Origin: Chlorobium phaeovibrioides
GTDB lineage: Bacteria; Bacteroidota; Chlorobiia; Chlorobiales; Chlorobiaceae
Assembly: GCF_003968655.1 (NCBI RefSeq)
Contig: NZ_RXYK01000001.1
Span: forward strand, 62,001-126,000
Length of the DNA stretch: 64,000 nucleotides
Reading direction: 5' to 3'
Under the pieces are notes generated by a model that was given only the letters and a program-made list of their open reading frames with translations, was not told the origin of the DNA and made no database searches. The translations under genes were made by a program, and so were the position numbers. Positions 26,894-36,055 of the stretch are shown here, piece after piece. Positions within the stretch are counted from its first letter, which is position 1; every line of letters starts with the position of its first letter.

Positions 26894-27774
26894 TTCAGGG
26901 CTTCGTTTTTCCGGTTGACATGTGCTGATATCAGGATGCTTGCTTCATAGAGAAGTATCATGGGAATGCCGATGACGAGCTGTGTGACAAGATCGGTTGA
27001 GGGGGTGACAAGTGCGGCCACTATCAGCAGGAAGACGATTGCATGTTTGCGGTAGAAACGCATGAATGCAGGGGTGAGGAGCCCGATTTTTGAAAGAATG
27101 TAGGAGATGAAGGGGAGCTCGAACACCATTCCGGCTGTCAAGAGGGCACCAATGAAGAAACTGGTGTAGTCCTGAACGGAGATGTTGTTTTCAATGAGTG
27201 TGGAGCCGAACCCTGCAAAGAACTGGAGGGAGACGGGCAGAAAGACAAAATATCCGAATGCTATGCCGGTGAAGAACGAAAGCGAGATGAAGAGAATGGA
27301 GAAGCGGCCCGCCTGTCGTTCGTGTTCGTGGAGGCCGGGCGCTACAAATTGCCAGATCTGCCATGCCATGAAGGGAAAGGCGAGAATGAAGCCGGTAAAG
27401 AACACTGCCTGCAGGTAGAGCGATATCTGGCCGTAGGGGACAAGGTTCTGGAGGACCAGCGTGTCGCTGCTTCTTTTCAGTGGCCCGATGATGACCACTT
27501 CAACAAGAAAATCGGCGAAAATGGCCGAAAGTGCCACCATCAGGACAAGGGCGATTCCCGTTTTTATGATTCTGCCGCGGATTTCATCCAGATGGTCTAT
27601 GAAGTTGAGGCTCCGTTCTTCTTCTTTTTCATTACCTTCACCTTCCTCCTCCTGCTTCATGAGTTCGTGGGTTTCCTCACGGTGGCTTTCAGCATCTGTA
27701 TTTGGTGTGTCGGTCATTCCGGAATTTCCGGCTGCTTCCGGCCGGGGTGTTGTTTCGTCTGGTTCCTGATTCAT
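26890..27774 (-). CDS. tatC: Twin-arginine translocase subunit TatC
   Basis: Membrane receptor for twin-arginine signal peptides; exports folded, often cofactor-containing proteins. Six membrane helices are visible after LNFIDHLDEIRGRIIK, which carries the conserved signal-peptide-binding Glu. The conserved AFPFMAWQIWQFVAPGL loop is present. At 294 aa it has an unusual acidic N-terminal tail of about 55 residues rich in Glu; a later Met (residue 20 or 39) could be the true start. No tatA/B is near. It is followed by the esterase with an ATGA overlap. Confidence 0.93.
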   Translation of the reverse strand: MNQEPDETTPRPEAAGNSGMTDTPNTDAESHREETHELMKQEEEGEGNEKEEERSLNFIDHLDEIRGRIIKTGIALVLMVALSAIFADFLVEVVIIGPLKRSSDTLVLQNLVPYGQISLYLQAVFFTGFILAFPFMAWQIWQFVAPGLHEHERQAGRFSILFISLSFFTGIAFGYFVFLPVSLQFFAGFGSTLIENNISVQDYTSFFIGALLTAGMVFELPFISYILSKIGLLTPAFMRFYRKHAIVFLLIVAALVTPSTDLVTQLVIGIPMILLYEASILISAHVNRKNEALK

Positions 27775-28009
27775 TGCTGGATGAGGTGTGGAAGTATGGC
27801 CTGCTGAGTTGATACGCTGTAAAGCGTTGTATCATAAAACATAGCAACAAAGATGCTGGCAGGCAAGAAAATGTTCCTCCTGATGAGAGAGGGACCAAAA
27901 GGATGCTGTTTTTTGCTTGTGAGTTTTATCCTATTTTGGTAATCATGGAAATGTATTCTTATGTCATGCCCGCATGGCAGTTTTGTTCACCCTTTAGCAC
28001 CCCGATCTG

Positions 28010-28984
28010 TTGAATATCAATGATGTAACCGCCCCCGTTGCAGAAGAGCTTGTTCTGTTCCGTCAGAAGTACCGGGAGCTGCTTCGCAATCAGAATTCGC
28101 TGGTCGACAAGGTTACCCGTTATGTGCTTCGCCAGCAGGGGAAGCAGATCCGTCCTGTCATGGTGCTTCTTTCGGCATCGGTTGCCGGCGGTATCCGGGA
28201 ATCAAGCTACCGGGGAGCAATCATGGTTGAACTTCTCCATTCGGCTACCCTGATTCATGATGATGTGGTGGATGGTGCCGAGATGCGCAGGGGGATTGCC
28301 TCAATCAATGCTATCTGGAAGAACAAGATTTCCGTGCTCATCGGGGATTATCTTCTCTCAAAAGGCCTTCTCTATTCGCTTGAGTCCAAAGATTACGGAT
28401 TTCTTCACATTGTTTCAGATGCGGTCAGGCGGATGAGCGAGGGTGAGATTCTGCAGATACAGAAAACCCGAAGCCTTGATATTTCCGAAGAGGACTATAT
28501 CCGTGTCATTTCCGACAAGACCGCTTCCCTTATTGCTTCATCATGCGCCATGGGGGCAGAGAGCGCAACTGAAGATGAGGTGAAGATAGCTGCAATGAAA
28601 AAGTATGGAGAGAGTCTGGGACTTGCGTTTCAGATTCGTGATGATACGCTCGACTATACGGGTGATTCCCGAAAGACCGGCAAGGAGATGGGAATTGATA
28701 TCCGTGACAGGAAAATAACTCTCCCCCTTATCCACGCACTTTCCAAAGCGTCACCTGCCGAGCAGAGAAGGGTCCGCTCCATTCTTAAAAACTCCCGGAA
28801 GCGTTCGCAGCTCAGGGGCGAAGTGATGGATTTTGTGCGTCGAATGGGTGGGTTGGACTATGCCGGAGCTGTTGCAGAAGGTTATGCGGCCGAGGCTGTA
28901 GAGGCGCTTGATGTGTTTGGGGACTCAGAAGCGAAGAAGGCGCTTTTGAATCTTGTGGATTTTGTGATGAACCGTCAGCATTGA
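28010..28984 (+). CDS. Polyprenyl diphosphate synthase (IspB/HepT type)
   Basis: Trans-prenyl chain elongating enzyme that makes the side chain of quinones (chlorobiumquinone or menaquinone in this group). The 324-aa protein has GKQIRP near residue 46, the first Asp-rich motif DDVVDGAEMRRG near 87 and the second DDTLDYTGD near 213. The start is a TTG: there is no in-frame ATG nearby and the N-terminal sequence (NINDVTAPVAEEL) looks complete. Chain length cannot be fixed from sequence alone, but the family suggests C35-C45. Confidence 0.88.
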   Translation: MNINDVTAPVAEELVLFRQKYRELLRNQNSLVDKVTRYVLRQQGKQIRPVMVLLSASVAGGIRESSYRGAIMVELLHSATLIHDDVVDGAEMRRGIASINAIWKNKISVLIGDYLLSKGLLYSLESKDYGFLHIVSDAVRRMSEGEILQIQKTRSLDISEEDYIRVISDKTASLIASSCAMGAESATEDEVKIAAMKKYGESLGLAFQIRDDTLDYTGDSRKTGKEMGIDIRDRKITLPLIHALSKASPAEQRRVRSILKNSRKRSQLRGEVMDFVRRMGGLDYAGAVAEGYAAEAVEALDVFGDSEAKKALLNLVDFVMNRQH

Positions 28985-29029
28985 TGCTGTTGAAGCTATT
29001 CTGATAATACCTCTTACCGTACTGTGACA

Positions 29030-29764
29030 ATGATGAAAAAAGTTGGATTGATTGCTCTTGTTGTTCTTGTGGCTCTTGGTCTTTTCGACAGGGTTTTCAT
29101 GCCTTTTGTGGTCCGCTCGGGGAGTGTGGCACTTGTGCCCGATGTTGCCGGGCTTCTCTATGAAGATGCCGCCTACCGTCTCGAACGCAAGGGCTTTTCC
29201 CCTGACAAGAGATTCCATGTAAAATATCTCACCGGTGTGGATTCAAATGTTGTGCTTTCACAGTTGCCTGAAGCCGGGGCAAAGGTTAAGCCTGGAAGGA
29301 GCGTGTCCCTCGTTGTGAACAGGAGGGAAAAACCGACATATCCCATGCCGGACCTTATAGGGCGCCCTGAAGTGGAGGCGCGTCAGGCTCTCAAGCGATT
29401 GGATCTGCTTGTTGAAGATATACAGATCACTACCGTGTACAACAGTGATGAGGATGGGCGGGTCCTTTCACAGTCTGTGCCGGCGGGAGTACCTGTAAAA
29501 CCCGGAGCCGGTATTTCAGTTATTGTCGGGCTGTATGAGGAGTCGGATGAGGGGGTTCGTAAAGTCATTGTGCCTGATGTGCTTGGCATGTCGCTCTCAC
29601 AGGCTGAACGGATTATTGCCGGTGCAGGTCTGGAGCGGGGAAGAGTGAGACGGGAGTATTCGGCCATTCTGGTTCCCAATACCGTCATCAGTCAGAAGCC
29701 TTCTGTCAGTGCATATGTTTCGCCTGGCCAGAAAATTGACCTGACGGTTGTGACCGGAGACTGA
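29030..29764 (+). CDS. PASTA-domain membrane-anchored protein
   Basis: A 244-aa protein with one N-terminal membrane helix (residues 4-22) and three consecutive PASTA repeats outside the membrane, each starting V/MPDLIG- or VPDVLG-like and ending in VSLVVN, ISVIVG or IDLTVV. PASTA domains bind peptidoglycan or lipid II fragments; here there is no kinase or penicillin-binding domain attached. It starts 45 bp after the prenyl synthase gene. It probably works at the cell wall. A GTG at 29024 is an alternative start. Confidence 0.85.
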   Translation: MMKKVGLIALVVLVALGLFDRVFMPFVVRSGSVALVPDVAGLLYEDAAYRLERKGFSPDKRFHVKYLTGVDSNVVLSQLPEAGAKVKPGRSVSLVVNRREKPTYPMPDLIGRPEVEARQALKRLDLLVEDIQITTVYNSDEDGRVLSQSVPAGVPVKPGAGISVIVGLYEESDEGVRKVIVPDVLGMSLSQAERIIAGAGLERGRVRREYSAILVPNTVISQKPSVSAYVSPGQKIDLTVVTGD

Positions 29765-29794
29765 TGGGCGTCCCGGGGGTTGCCGGATTGCCGG

Positions 29795-29968
29795 TTATTT
29801 ATAGTTGGCTTTTTTGTACTCATCCCTGATATCCTTTATTCCGGTCGTGCGGTCATTGCCGTCGCTGATGAAGCCGAAGTATTCAAGAATGATGCGGACG
29901 ACAAACCAGAGACCTGCAAAGAGCAGCTGGATTGAGCTGAAGATGTTCGTGAAGATATTTCCTGTCAT
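29795..29968 (-). CDS. Small 57-aa membrane protein
   Basis: A short frame reading M-T-G-N-I-F-T-N-I-F, then one hydrophobic helix (about residues 8-34, including LLFAGLWFVVRIILEYFGF), then a charged tail ending YKKANYK. It fills most of the otherwise empty gap between the PASTA gene and the histone-like gene and reads in the same direction as the latter. The sensible membrane topology and charged cytoplasmic-type tail argue that it is real. No family is recognised and the ribosome-binding site is weak. Confidence 0.5.
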   Translation of the reverse strand: MTGNIFTNIFSSIQLLFAGLWFVVRIILEYFGFISDGNDRTTGIKDIRDEYKKANYK

Positions 29969-30002
29969 GATTGTCTGAGAGGGTCTTTCTGTTCCAATGG
30001 GA

Positions 30003-30030
30003 AATGGCCATTCATAAGGGAATGGCCATT
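30003..30030 (-). terminator. Inverted repeat, possible terminator of the histone-like gene
   Basis: Perfect 11-bp arms (30003-30013 and 30020-30030) around a 6-base loop, with the core AATGGCCATT on both sides. It lies 27 bp after the stop of the minus-strand histone-like gene. The T tract on that strand is short, so termination may be incomplete. Confidence 0.45.
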
Positions 30031-30057
30031 TTGTTCAGCAGTGCGTCAGGTTGCCTT

Positions 30058-30369
30058 TCAGTCGGTCAGGGCATCTTCGGCTTCAATCCAGTCATCAAGA
30101 TGCGACTGATCCTGACGGCCTTTGTTCTCCCACCGGTAATATGCTGAAATCCGGATCTGTTCCATTCGTTCTTCGGGTGATACCGGCTTGGCAGCTTTCT
30201 TTTTTGCCGTTGTGGTTTTTTTTGCAGGAGTTTTTGCCGCTGCAGTTTTCTTTGCAGGTGCGGCTTTTTTGGCAGCTGGTTTTGCTGCTGCTTTGGTGGC
30301 AGGTTTTGCTGCGGTTTTTTTTGCTGTCACCTTGGGGGCGACAGTTTTGTCTTCAGCTTTTTTGGCCAT
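30058..30369 (-). CDS. Histone-H1-like Lys/Ala/Pro-rich protein with DUF2934 domain
   Basis: A 103-aa basic protein. Residues 1-65 are low-complexity AAKK/PAKK/TAKK repeats like histone H1 tails and bacterial HctB/AlgP-type proteins. Residues 66-103 (EERMEQIRISAYYRWENKGR then HLDDWIEAE) match the short DUF2934 domain. It probably binds DNA and helps compact the chromosome; this is inferred from the tail. It is divergent from the ClC gene with about 200 bp between them that may hold both promoters. Confidence 0.8.
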   Translation of the reverse strand: MAKKAEDKTVAPKVTAKKTAAKPATKAAAKPAAKKAAPAKKTAAAKTPAKKTTTAKKKAAKPVSPEERMEQIRISAYYRWENKGRQDQSHLDDWIEAEDALTD

Positions 30370-30571
30370 GACTGGGTGTTCGCTTGTTGTTGATGAGATA
30401 TAATGAAACCTTTAGGTCAATTATTATTTTTCTGAAGATACGAAAGAATCTTGTATAAGGACATTGAGAAGAGTATTTTTTTATGCCCCTTCAGTCGCGC
30501 CCGATGTGTGTAAGCGCCGGTTATGTTGCAATTTTTCCAACGGGCGTTATTAAACAGGTCAGTCGGCTCAC

Positions 30572-32446
30572 ATGAAGGAACATAAAAACGGCAAGAGAAA
30601 CTGGAAAAGAAACTTACGGGTCTTTTTCTATGCCGTTCTCCGCAAAAGCCGCTACCTGAAGGGCAACCATCGCACAGTCTTCCGGCTCTCCCTCGACGCG
30701 CTTCTTGTTCAGCTGAACCTCAATCAGGATTTCCCGTTTCTTTTCATTGCGATCTTTGTGGGTCTTACCACCGGATATCTGGCGGTCATGTTTCATGACG
30801 CCATTCTTCTGTTCAGTTCATTTCTTTTTGGTGGCGCCGATCTTCTGACAAGCCCTTACCGCTATATCATTCTTGCACTTATTCCCGCTCTTGGTGGTCT
30901 TTTTGTAGGACTCTACAACGCGTATGTGGTGAAAACCCGTCCCGGTCATGGTTTGGCTTCGGTCATCAAGGCTGTTGCCCAGAACAACGGGACCATCAAA
31001 AAAAGCCACTGGTTCCATAAAACAGTCACTTCGGTCATGAGCATCGGGACGGGTGGCGGTGGCGGCAGGGAGGCTCCCATCCTTCAGGTTGGAGCTGCAA
31101 TCGGTTCAACGGTCGGGCAGCTGTTGAAGTTCTCTCCTGACAGAACCCGTACTCTTCTTGGATGCGGTGCGGCAGCAGGCCTTGCGGCTGTGTTCAATGC
31201 CCCTATTGGCGGTGTCATGTTTGCCATTGAGGTGATTCTTGGTGATTTCAGTGTCAAGACTTTCAGCCCCATCGTTGTGGCTGCTGTTGTCGGTACGGTG
31301 CTTTCGAGAAGTTTTCTCGGAAGCTCTCCCACTTTTCAGGTCTCTCCCTACACGCTTGTTTCCAACATTGAGCTGCTGTTCTATTTCATTCTTGGCGTGC
31401 TTGCCGGTCTTTCAGCAGTGCTGTTCATCAAAACCTACTATGCCATAGAAGAGTGGTTTCTTCGTATTGAGAAACGCTATAACATTCCTGTCTGGATGCT
31501 TCCCGCTATCGGCGGGCTTCTTTGCGGATTGATCTGCATGTGGCTCCCCGGACTGTATGGTTACAGTTACAGTGTTGTTGACAGTGCGCTCAGGGGCGAG
31601 GAAACATGGACCGGAATGATAAGCGTCTATCTGCTCAAGCCTGTTGTTGCAGGGCTCAGTGTTGGTTCGGGCGGTTCGGGCGGCATGTTTGCTCCGGCCA
31701 TGAAAATGGGCGCCATGCTTGGCGGTATGTTCGGCAAGGTGGTGAACATGATTCTGCCGGGAATGACTGCCGCTTCAGGCGCTTATGCTCTTGTAGGGAT
31801 GGGGGCGCTGACGGCCGGTATCATGAGGGCGCCGTTGACGGTCATTCTTATTCTTTTTGAAGTGACCGGTCAGTATGAAATTGTGCTTCCCATCATGTTT
31901 GCGGCTGTTACATCAACGCTTGTTGCCAGAGTTGCCTACCGCCATTCCATGGAGACCTATGTGCTTGAAAAGGAGGGGGTACGGGTAGGATACGGTATTG
32001 CCCTTTCAGTTGCTGAGAATATCAGCGTGCTTGATGTGATGCGTACTGACTTCATCAAATTCATGGATGTGACCCGGGTTGAGAAGGTGCTTGAGGTTTT
32101 TCACAATACTCCGGAGTCGAACTTTCTTGTGACCAATGAAGAGAACCAGTTTGTAGGGATGATTCGCCTTGAGGAAATGAGCATTCTGCTTCGTGACGGT
32201 ACTTTTGCGGGTTTGATAGCTGAAGATGTGGTCAAAAAAGAGGTGCCGGTGCTCTATGATTCATCGAAGCTTGATGAGGCTCTTAAATTCTTTGAGGTTG
32301 CCGATTATACCAATGTGCTCCCGGTGATTTCAAAACGGTCGGGTAAACTGCTCGGCATTGTCCGGCAGGAGGAGGCCTTTTCCTATTATCGCAAGCAGAT
32401 GAACCTCTATGGTTCCGATACGGTCGAGCCTGCCCGTCCTCTCTGA
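30572..32446 (+). CDS. ClC-type chloride channel/antiporter with CBS domains
   Basis: A 624-aa membrane protein of the ClC family. Motifs: GGGGREAPILQVGA near residue 167 (the usual GREGP reads GREAP but keeps the gating Glu), GSGGSGGMFAPAM near residue 367, and LVGMGALTAGIMRAPLT near 410. The C-terminal 150 residues hold a pair of CBS domains (VLDVMRTDF; LLGIVRQEE) that often sense nucleotides. Cytoplasmic N terminus of about 45 residues. It probably moves chloride or another small anion, with possible proton exchange. Confidence 0.9.
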   Translation: MKEHKNGKRNWKRNLRVFFYAVLRKSRYLKGNHRTVFRLSLDALLVQLNLNQDFPFLFIAIFVGLTTGYLAVMFHDAILLFSSFLFGGADLLTSPYRYIILALIPALGGLFVGLYNAYVVKTRPGHGLASVIKAVAQNNGTIKKSHWFHKTVTSVMSIGTGGGGGREAPILQVGAAIGSTVGQLLKFSPDRTRTLLGCGAAAGLAAVFNAPIGGVMFAIEVILGDFSVKTFSPIVVAAVVGTVLSRSFLGSSPTFQVSPYTLVSNIELLFYFILGVLAGLSAVLFIKTYYAIEEWFLRIEKRYNIPVWMLPAIGGLLCGLICMWLPGLYGYSYSVVDSALRGEETWTGMISVYLLKPVVAGLSVGSGGSGGMFAPAMKMGAMLGGMFGKVVNMILPGMTAASGAYALVGMGALTAGIMRAPLTVILILFEVTGQYEIVLPIMFAAVTSTLVARVAYRHSMETYVLEKEGVRVGYGIALSVAENISVLDVMRTDFIKFMDVTRVEKVLEVFHNTPESNFLVTNEENQFVGMIRLEEMSILLRDGTFAGLIAEDVVKKEVPVLYDSSKLDEALKFFEVADYTNVLPVISKRSGKLLGIVRQEEAFSYYRKQMNLYGSDTVEPARPL

Positions 32447-32472
32447 CTGGCGCAGTTCAATGATGGTTCTGT

Positions 32473-33498
32473 TCAGCTGTTCCGACGGTTGAGTGCAGTT
32501 GCTGAAATGACGAGCAGGATGGTGACGGCTGTCATGACCTGAAAGATCTCTTTGGGCACAAGAGAGTTGACTGCGAGTCCTCCATAGTCAAGCAGCCCCA
32601 TGAAGAGCGCTGAGCCCATGATCCAGAGAGGATGGGCTGCTGCGAGCAGTGCTGTGGCAATCCCTGAAAAGCCGGCACCGGCAGTCATTCCTGCTTCATA
32701 ATATCCTTTGTAGCCAAGTACCAGATTAGCGGCTCCAAGGCCGGCTGAAGCGCCACCCATTGCCATTGCAAGAAGTGTGTGCCGCGCCGGGTTTATGCCC
32801 GCCCTCTTTGCCGCAAGGGGCTGAAGCCCCGATGCCCTCATCTCAAATCCGTGTCGGGTTCTGTAGAGGAGGGCCCAGAAGCCGAGTGATAGCGCTATTG
32901 CGGCATAGAGAGAGGGATTTGCCGGGGATGAAGGGAACCATCCATAGAGCTCGGAGAAAGAGGCAATCCGGGCATTTTCGGCAATAGGCGCACTGTGTGC
33001 GGTGGAGGGAAGTGCGAAGTGGTTGAAAAGGAGGTATCCGCTTACCCCCTGGGCTATGAAGTTCAGCATGATGGTTGAGATGACTTCGTTTACCCTGAAT
33101 CGGATTTTGAGGATTGCGGCAATTGACGCCCATCCTGCCCCTGCAGTCATTGCAGCGAGTACTGCGAGTGGTATGGCTGCCCAGGGTGTCAGACTTGGGG
33201 GGAGTGATGCTGCAGAGATGGCTGCGGCAATGGCTCCAACCTGGAGCTGCCCTTCAGCTCCGATGTTGAAGAGTCTGAGGTGAAAGGGTATGGCGACAGC
33301 AAGCGCCGAGAAGAGCAGCGTGGTTGCCTTGAAGAGGACCTGCCCTGTGCCGTAGGGGGAACCGAGGGTTGAGCGCACAATGCGTTCGGCCACCATGAGG
33401 GGATCTGTTCCCGTTGCGCTGATGATGGCGGCATTGAGCAGGATTGCCAGCAGGATGGAGAGGGTGGGGACAAGCGCCCGCTGAAGGGGATGGTTCAT
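32473..33498 (-). CDS. ABC transporter permease (nucleoside/BmpC-YufP type)
   Basis: A 341-aa inner-membrane permease with about 9-10 helices, related to the branched-chain/ribose permease superfamily and closest in style to nucleoside importer permeases (RLFNIGAEGQLQVGAIAA, then NEVISTIMLNFIA). It starts 12 bp after the ATPase gene. The second permease and the BMP-type binding protein that normally complete this importer are not in the neighbourhood. The true substrate is uncertain. Confidence 0.85.
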   Translation of the reverse strand: MNHPLQRALVPTLSILLAILLNAAIISATGTDPLMVAERIVRSTLGSPYGTGQVLFKATTLLFSALAVAIPFHLRLFNIGAEGQLQVGAIAAAISAASLPPSLTPWAAIPLAVLAAMTAGAGWASIAAILKIRFRVNEVISTIMLNFIAQGVSGYLLFNHFALPSTAHSAPIAENARIASFSELYGWFPSSPANPSLYAAIALSLGFWALLYRTRHGFEMRASGLQPLAAKRAGINPARHTLLAMAMGGASAGLGAANLVLGYKGYYEAGMTAGAGFSGIATALLAAAHPLWIMGSALFMGLLDYGGLAVNSLVPKEIFQVMTAVTILLVISATALNRRNS

Positions 33499-33510
33499 GG
33501 TCCTGTTCTT

Positions 33511-35052
33511 TCAGGTGATGTAAAGACCGATCTCTTTCTGGAATGCCACTCCCTCAAGCCGCTTCAGCTCGCACTCCTTTGCGGTGAATTCATGGGAAAT
33601 GGCGCCATTGTAGATGCATCCGATTCGGGTGGACAGGGTGATGAGCTCTTCGAGTTCCGCTGAGATGAGCAGAATTGCCACTCCCCGGCTGCGCGCCTCG
33701 ATTATTTTGCGGTGAATGGTTTCAATAGCCCCGATATCAACACCGCGCGTTGGCTGTGCCAGTATCAGCAGCTTGAGGTCGGGGCGGGTCATTTCGCGTG
33801 CAACGACCACTTTCTGCTGGTTCCCTCCTGATAGAGCACCGAGTTGTTGCTTTGCCGGGTTCTGGCACAGGACGCCGTAGTCGGGTATGAGACGGCTTTC
33901 AAGCTGCTGCAGTGCTTTATGGCTGAATCCTGCGCCTCTATGGAGAGAGGGTTCACGGTGCCGCCCGAAGATGAGGTTGTCGGTCACGCTGAAGGAGGTG
34001 ATGACGGCTTCGGTGTGACGGTTTTGGGGGACTGCGCCAACCCCGCAGTCGGTAATCTGTCGGGGTGAGAGCTCCAGGAGTGAGCGGCCTTCAAGCTGTA
34101 TTGAGCCTTTGATGCCTTTCTGCCCTTGCAGCATTCCTGAAAGTGCCTGCAGGAGTTCGCTCTGTCCGTTGCCCTCAACACCGGCGATGCCGTAAATCTC
34201 TCCCGCCTTGATGGAGAGGGAGAGGTTGCGGAGTTTCTGGGCCCCTCTCGTGTCGGCAAGGCACAGGTTGCTTACCCGCAACCGCTCAGCTCCGGGGGTG
34301 GCGGGCGGATTGTCAACACTGAGGAGCACGCCCCGTTCCACCATCCTCCCGGCCAGCTGTTCTTTTGTTGCTCCTGCGGCCGGCATGGTGCAGACAATTT
34401 CTCCTTTGCGCATGACGCTGATGGTGTCGGCAAAGGAGAGCACTTCGTCAAGTTTGTGGCTGATGAAGAGAACGGTGTGGCCGTTTTCGGCGAGCGTGCG
34501 TAGCGTGGTGAAGAGTTTTGTGCTCTCCATGGGGGTGAGTACGGCGGTCGGTTCGTCAAGAATCATGATTGAGGCATTGCGCAGAAGCAGCTTCATGATT
34601 TCAACACGCTGGGCCTCTCCTACGCTGAGATTGCTGACTCTGGCATCGGGATTGAGGGCAAGAGAGTACTTTTCGGCGCACTCCCGTATGCGGTTGTTGA
34701 CAGCCTTTCTGTTCAGCGGACTGAAGAGTCTGCACTCTTCATAGCCGAGCATGATGTTTTCGGCAACCCTCAGTTCCCCTGCAAGCATGAAGTGCTGGTG
34801 AACCATCCCGATGCCCTCTTCTGCAGCATCTTTTGGGGAGGTGAAGCGTACTGGTTTTCCTCTGATGATCAGCTCCCCGCCGGTGGGGGGAAGCATGCCG
34901 GAGATGATGTTGGTGAGTGTGCTTTTGCCTGCGCCGTTTTCACCCACAATGGCATGAACAGTCCCCTTTTCAATGGTGAGGCTGACATTTCGAACGGCCG
35001 TGAGGGTGCCGAATTTTCTGGTGATGTTCTGAATCTTTACTGCTGCTGCCAT
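33511..35052 (-). CDS. ABC transporter ATP-binding protein, two nucleotide-binding domains (YufO/RbsA-like)
   Basis: A 513-aa ATPase with two ABC domains in one chain. Domain 1: Walker A GENGAGKST near residue 37, signature LSVGEAQRVEI, Walker B MILDEPTAVL. Domain 2: weaker Walker A GVEGNGQSE near 294, signature LSGGNQQKVVVARE, and LLILAQPTRGVD. This arrangement is typical of nucleoside and sugar importers. It lies 13 bp after bchC and 12 bp before the permease, which suggests cotranscription with bchC. Confidence 0.9.
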   Translation of the reverse strand: MAAAVKIQNITRKFGTLTAVRNVSLTIEKGTVHAIVGENGAGKSTLTNIISGMLPPTGGELIIRGKPVRFTSPKDAAEEGIGMVHQHFMLAGELRVAENIMLGYEECRLFSPLNRKAVNNRIRECAEKYSLALNPDARVSNLSVGEAQRVEIMKLLLRNASIMILDEPTAVLTPMESTKLFTTLRTLAENGHTVLFISHKLDEVLSFADTISVMRKGEIVCTMPAAGATKEQLAGRMVERGVLLSVDNPPATPGAERLRVSNLCLADTRGAQKLRNLSLSIKAGEIYGIAGVEGNGQSELLQALSGMLQGQKGIKGSIQLEGRSLLELSPRQITDCGVGAVPQNRHTEAVITSFSVTDNLIFGRHREPSLHRGAGFSHKALQQLESRLIPDYGVLCQNPAKQQLGALSGGNQQKVVVAREMTRPDLKLLILAQPTRGVDIGAIETIHRKIIEARSRGVAILLISAELEELITLSTRIGCIYNGAISHEFTAKECELKRLEGVAFQKEIGLYIT

Positions 35053-35065
35053 TGTTAGCCTTTCC

Positions 35066-36022
35066 TCAGAGCCAGATCATGACGGTTTTGATGCTCTCCT
35101 TGCTGTCGAGGGCTTTGCGGTATGCGCGTTCATATTCGGCAACGGGGAAGATGTCGGTGAAAAACTTTTCACTCTCGATCCGCTCTTCTTCAAGCTCCTT
35201 TGCGGCTTTTTCAAGATGTGCATGCGAAGTGACACTGGAGCAGATGATGACCGGCTCTTTATGCTGGAGCAGGCGGTAGTCGTAGGCGAGAACCTCATAA
35301 CTGCCCATCAGGAGAATTCCGGCCCCCTGTTTCATCAGCCGGGCCGCTTTTTCAAGGAGCAGGATTCTTCCGGTTGTTTCAACAATAAGGTCATAGCTGC
35401 TGTTGAACCCTTCGTCAAAATCCTCTATGTCAAGGGCAATGTTCTCGGCATGGGAGAGCTGACCCCTGATGCCGAAGGTCTCAACGGCGTCAATGCGGGT
35501 GACGCCCAGCCGGCGGAGGTATTCCGTGACCATCAGCCCAACGGAGCCGAGTCCGAGTACAAGGACTCTGGATGATGAGTTGAGGGAGGTTTTGTCTATT
35601 CCGCTTATTGCATATCCTGCAAGTCCGATAAGTAGATCGCGATGGGTGGATTGGCGGCGGAGAGGGAGCAGGTTTTTTCTTGAGGTTGGAATGATTTCCG
35701 CATGGCATCCGTAGTAGGGCTCGACTCCCGTCCAGCAGTCGCCTTTGAAGGCATAGACGAAGTCGCCGGGCTCGAGGTCTGTTACAGCTGATCCTTTGGA
35801 AACCACCTGCCCGATTGCTTCACTGCCTGGCATGATGGGGTAGTTGAGCACCCTGCTCGATACCGGTTTGTTGGTGAGGAGAAGACGGTCGAGGCCGGGA
35901 GTGATGGTAGTAGCTATGGTTTTTACAACAACGGCTTCCGGAGAGGAAGCTTCATAGGTTGCGTGCTGCAGTTTGAGTTTGTTGGCTTTCTGCAGTACAA
36001 GTGCTTTTGCTGTCTCCTGCAT
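35066..36022 (-). CDS. bchC: Bacteriochlorophyllide dehydrogenase BchC
   Basis: A 318-aa medium-chain-dehydrogenase-like protein. It matches BchC in length and in the pattern of an N-terminal GroES-like fold (ITPGLDRLLLTNKPV, then YPIMPGSEAIGQVV, GDFVYAFKGDCW) and a Rossmann domain (VLVLGLGSVGLMVTEYLRRLG). BchC oxidises the 3-hydroxyethyl group of chlorophyllide a derivatives to acetyl during bacteriochlorophyll a synthesis. It lacks the four structural-zinc cysteines of classical alcohol dehydrogenases. This gene is the main evidence that the organism is a phototroph. A generic zinc-type alcohol dehydrogenase is the alternative. Confidence 0.75.
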   Translation of the reverse strand: MQETAKALVLQKANKLKLQHATYEASSPEAVVVKTIATTITPGLDRLLLTNKPVSSRVLNYPIMPGSEAIGQVVSKGSAVTDLEPGDFVYAFKGDCWTGVEPYYGCHAEIIPTSRKNLLPLRRQSTHRDLLIGLAGYAISGIDKTSLNSSSRVLVLGLGSVGLMVTEYLRRLGVTRIDAVETFGIRGQLSHAENIALDIEDFDEGFNSSYDLIVETTGRILLLEKAARLMKQGAGILLMGSYEVLAYDYRLLQHKEPVIICSSVTSHAHLEKAAKELEEERIESEKFFTDIFPVAEYERAYRKALDSKESIKTVMIWL

Positions 36023-36055
36023 GGTTGATTGTTTTCAGTATGAATGTATTGCGCT

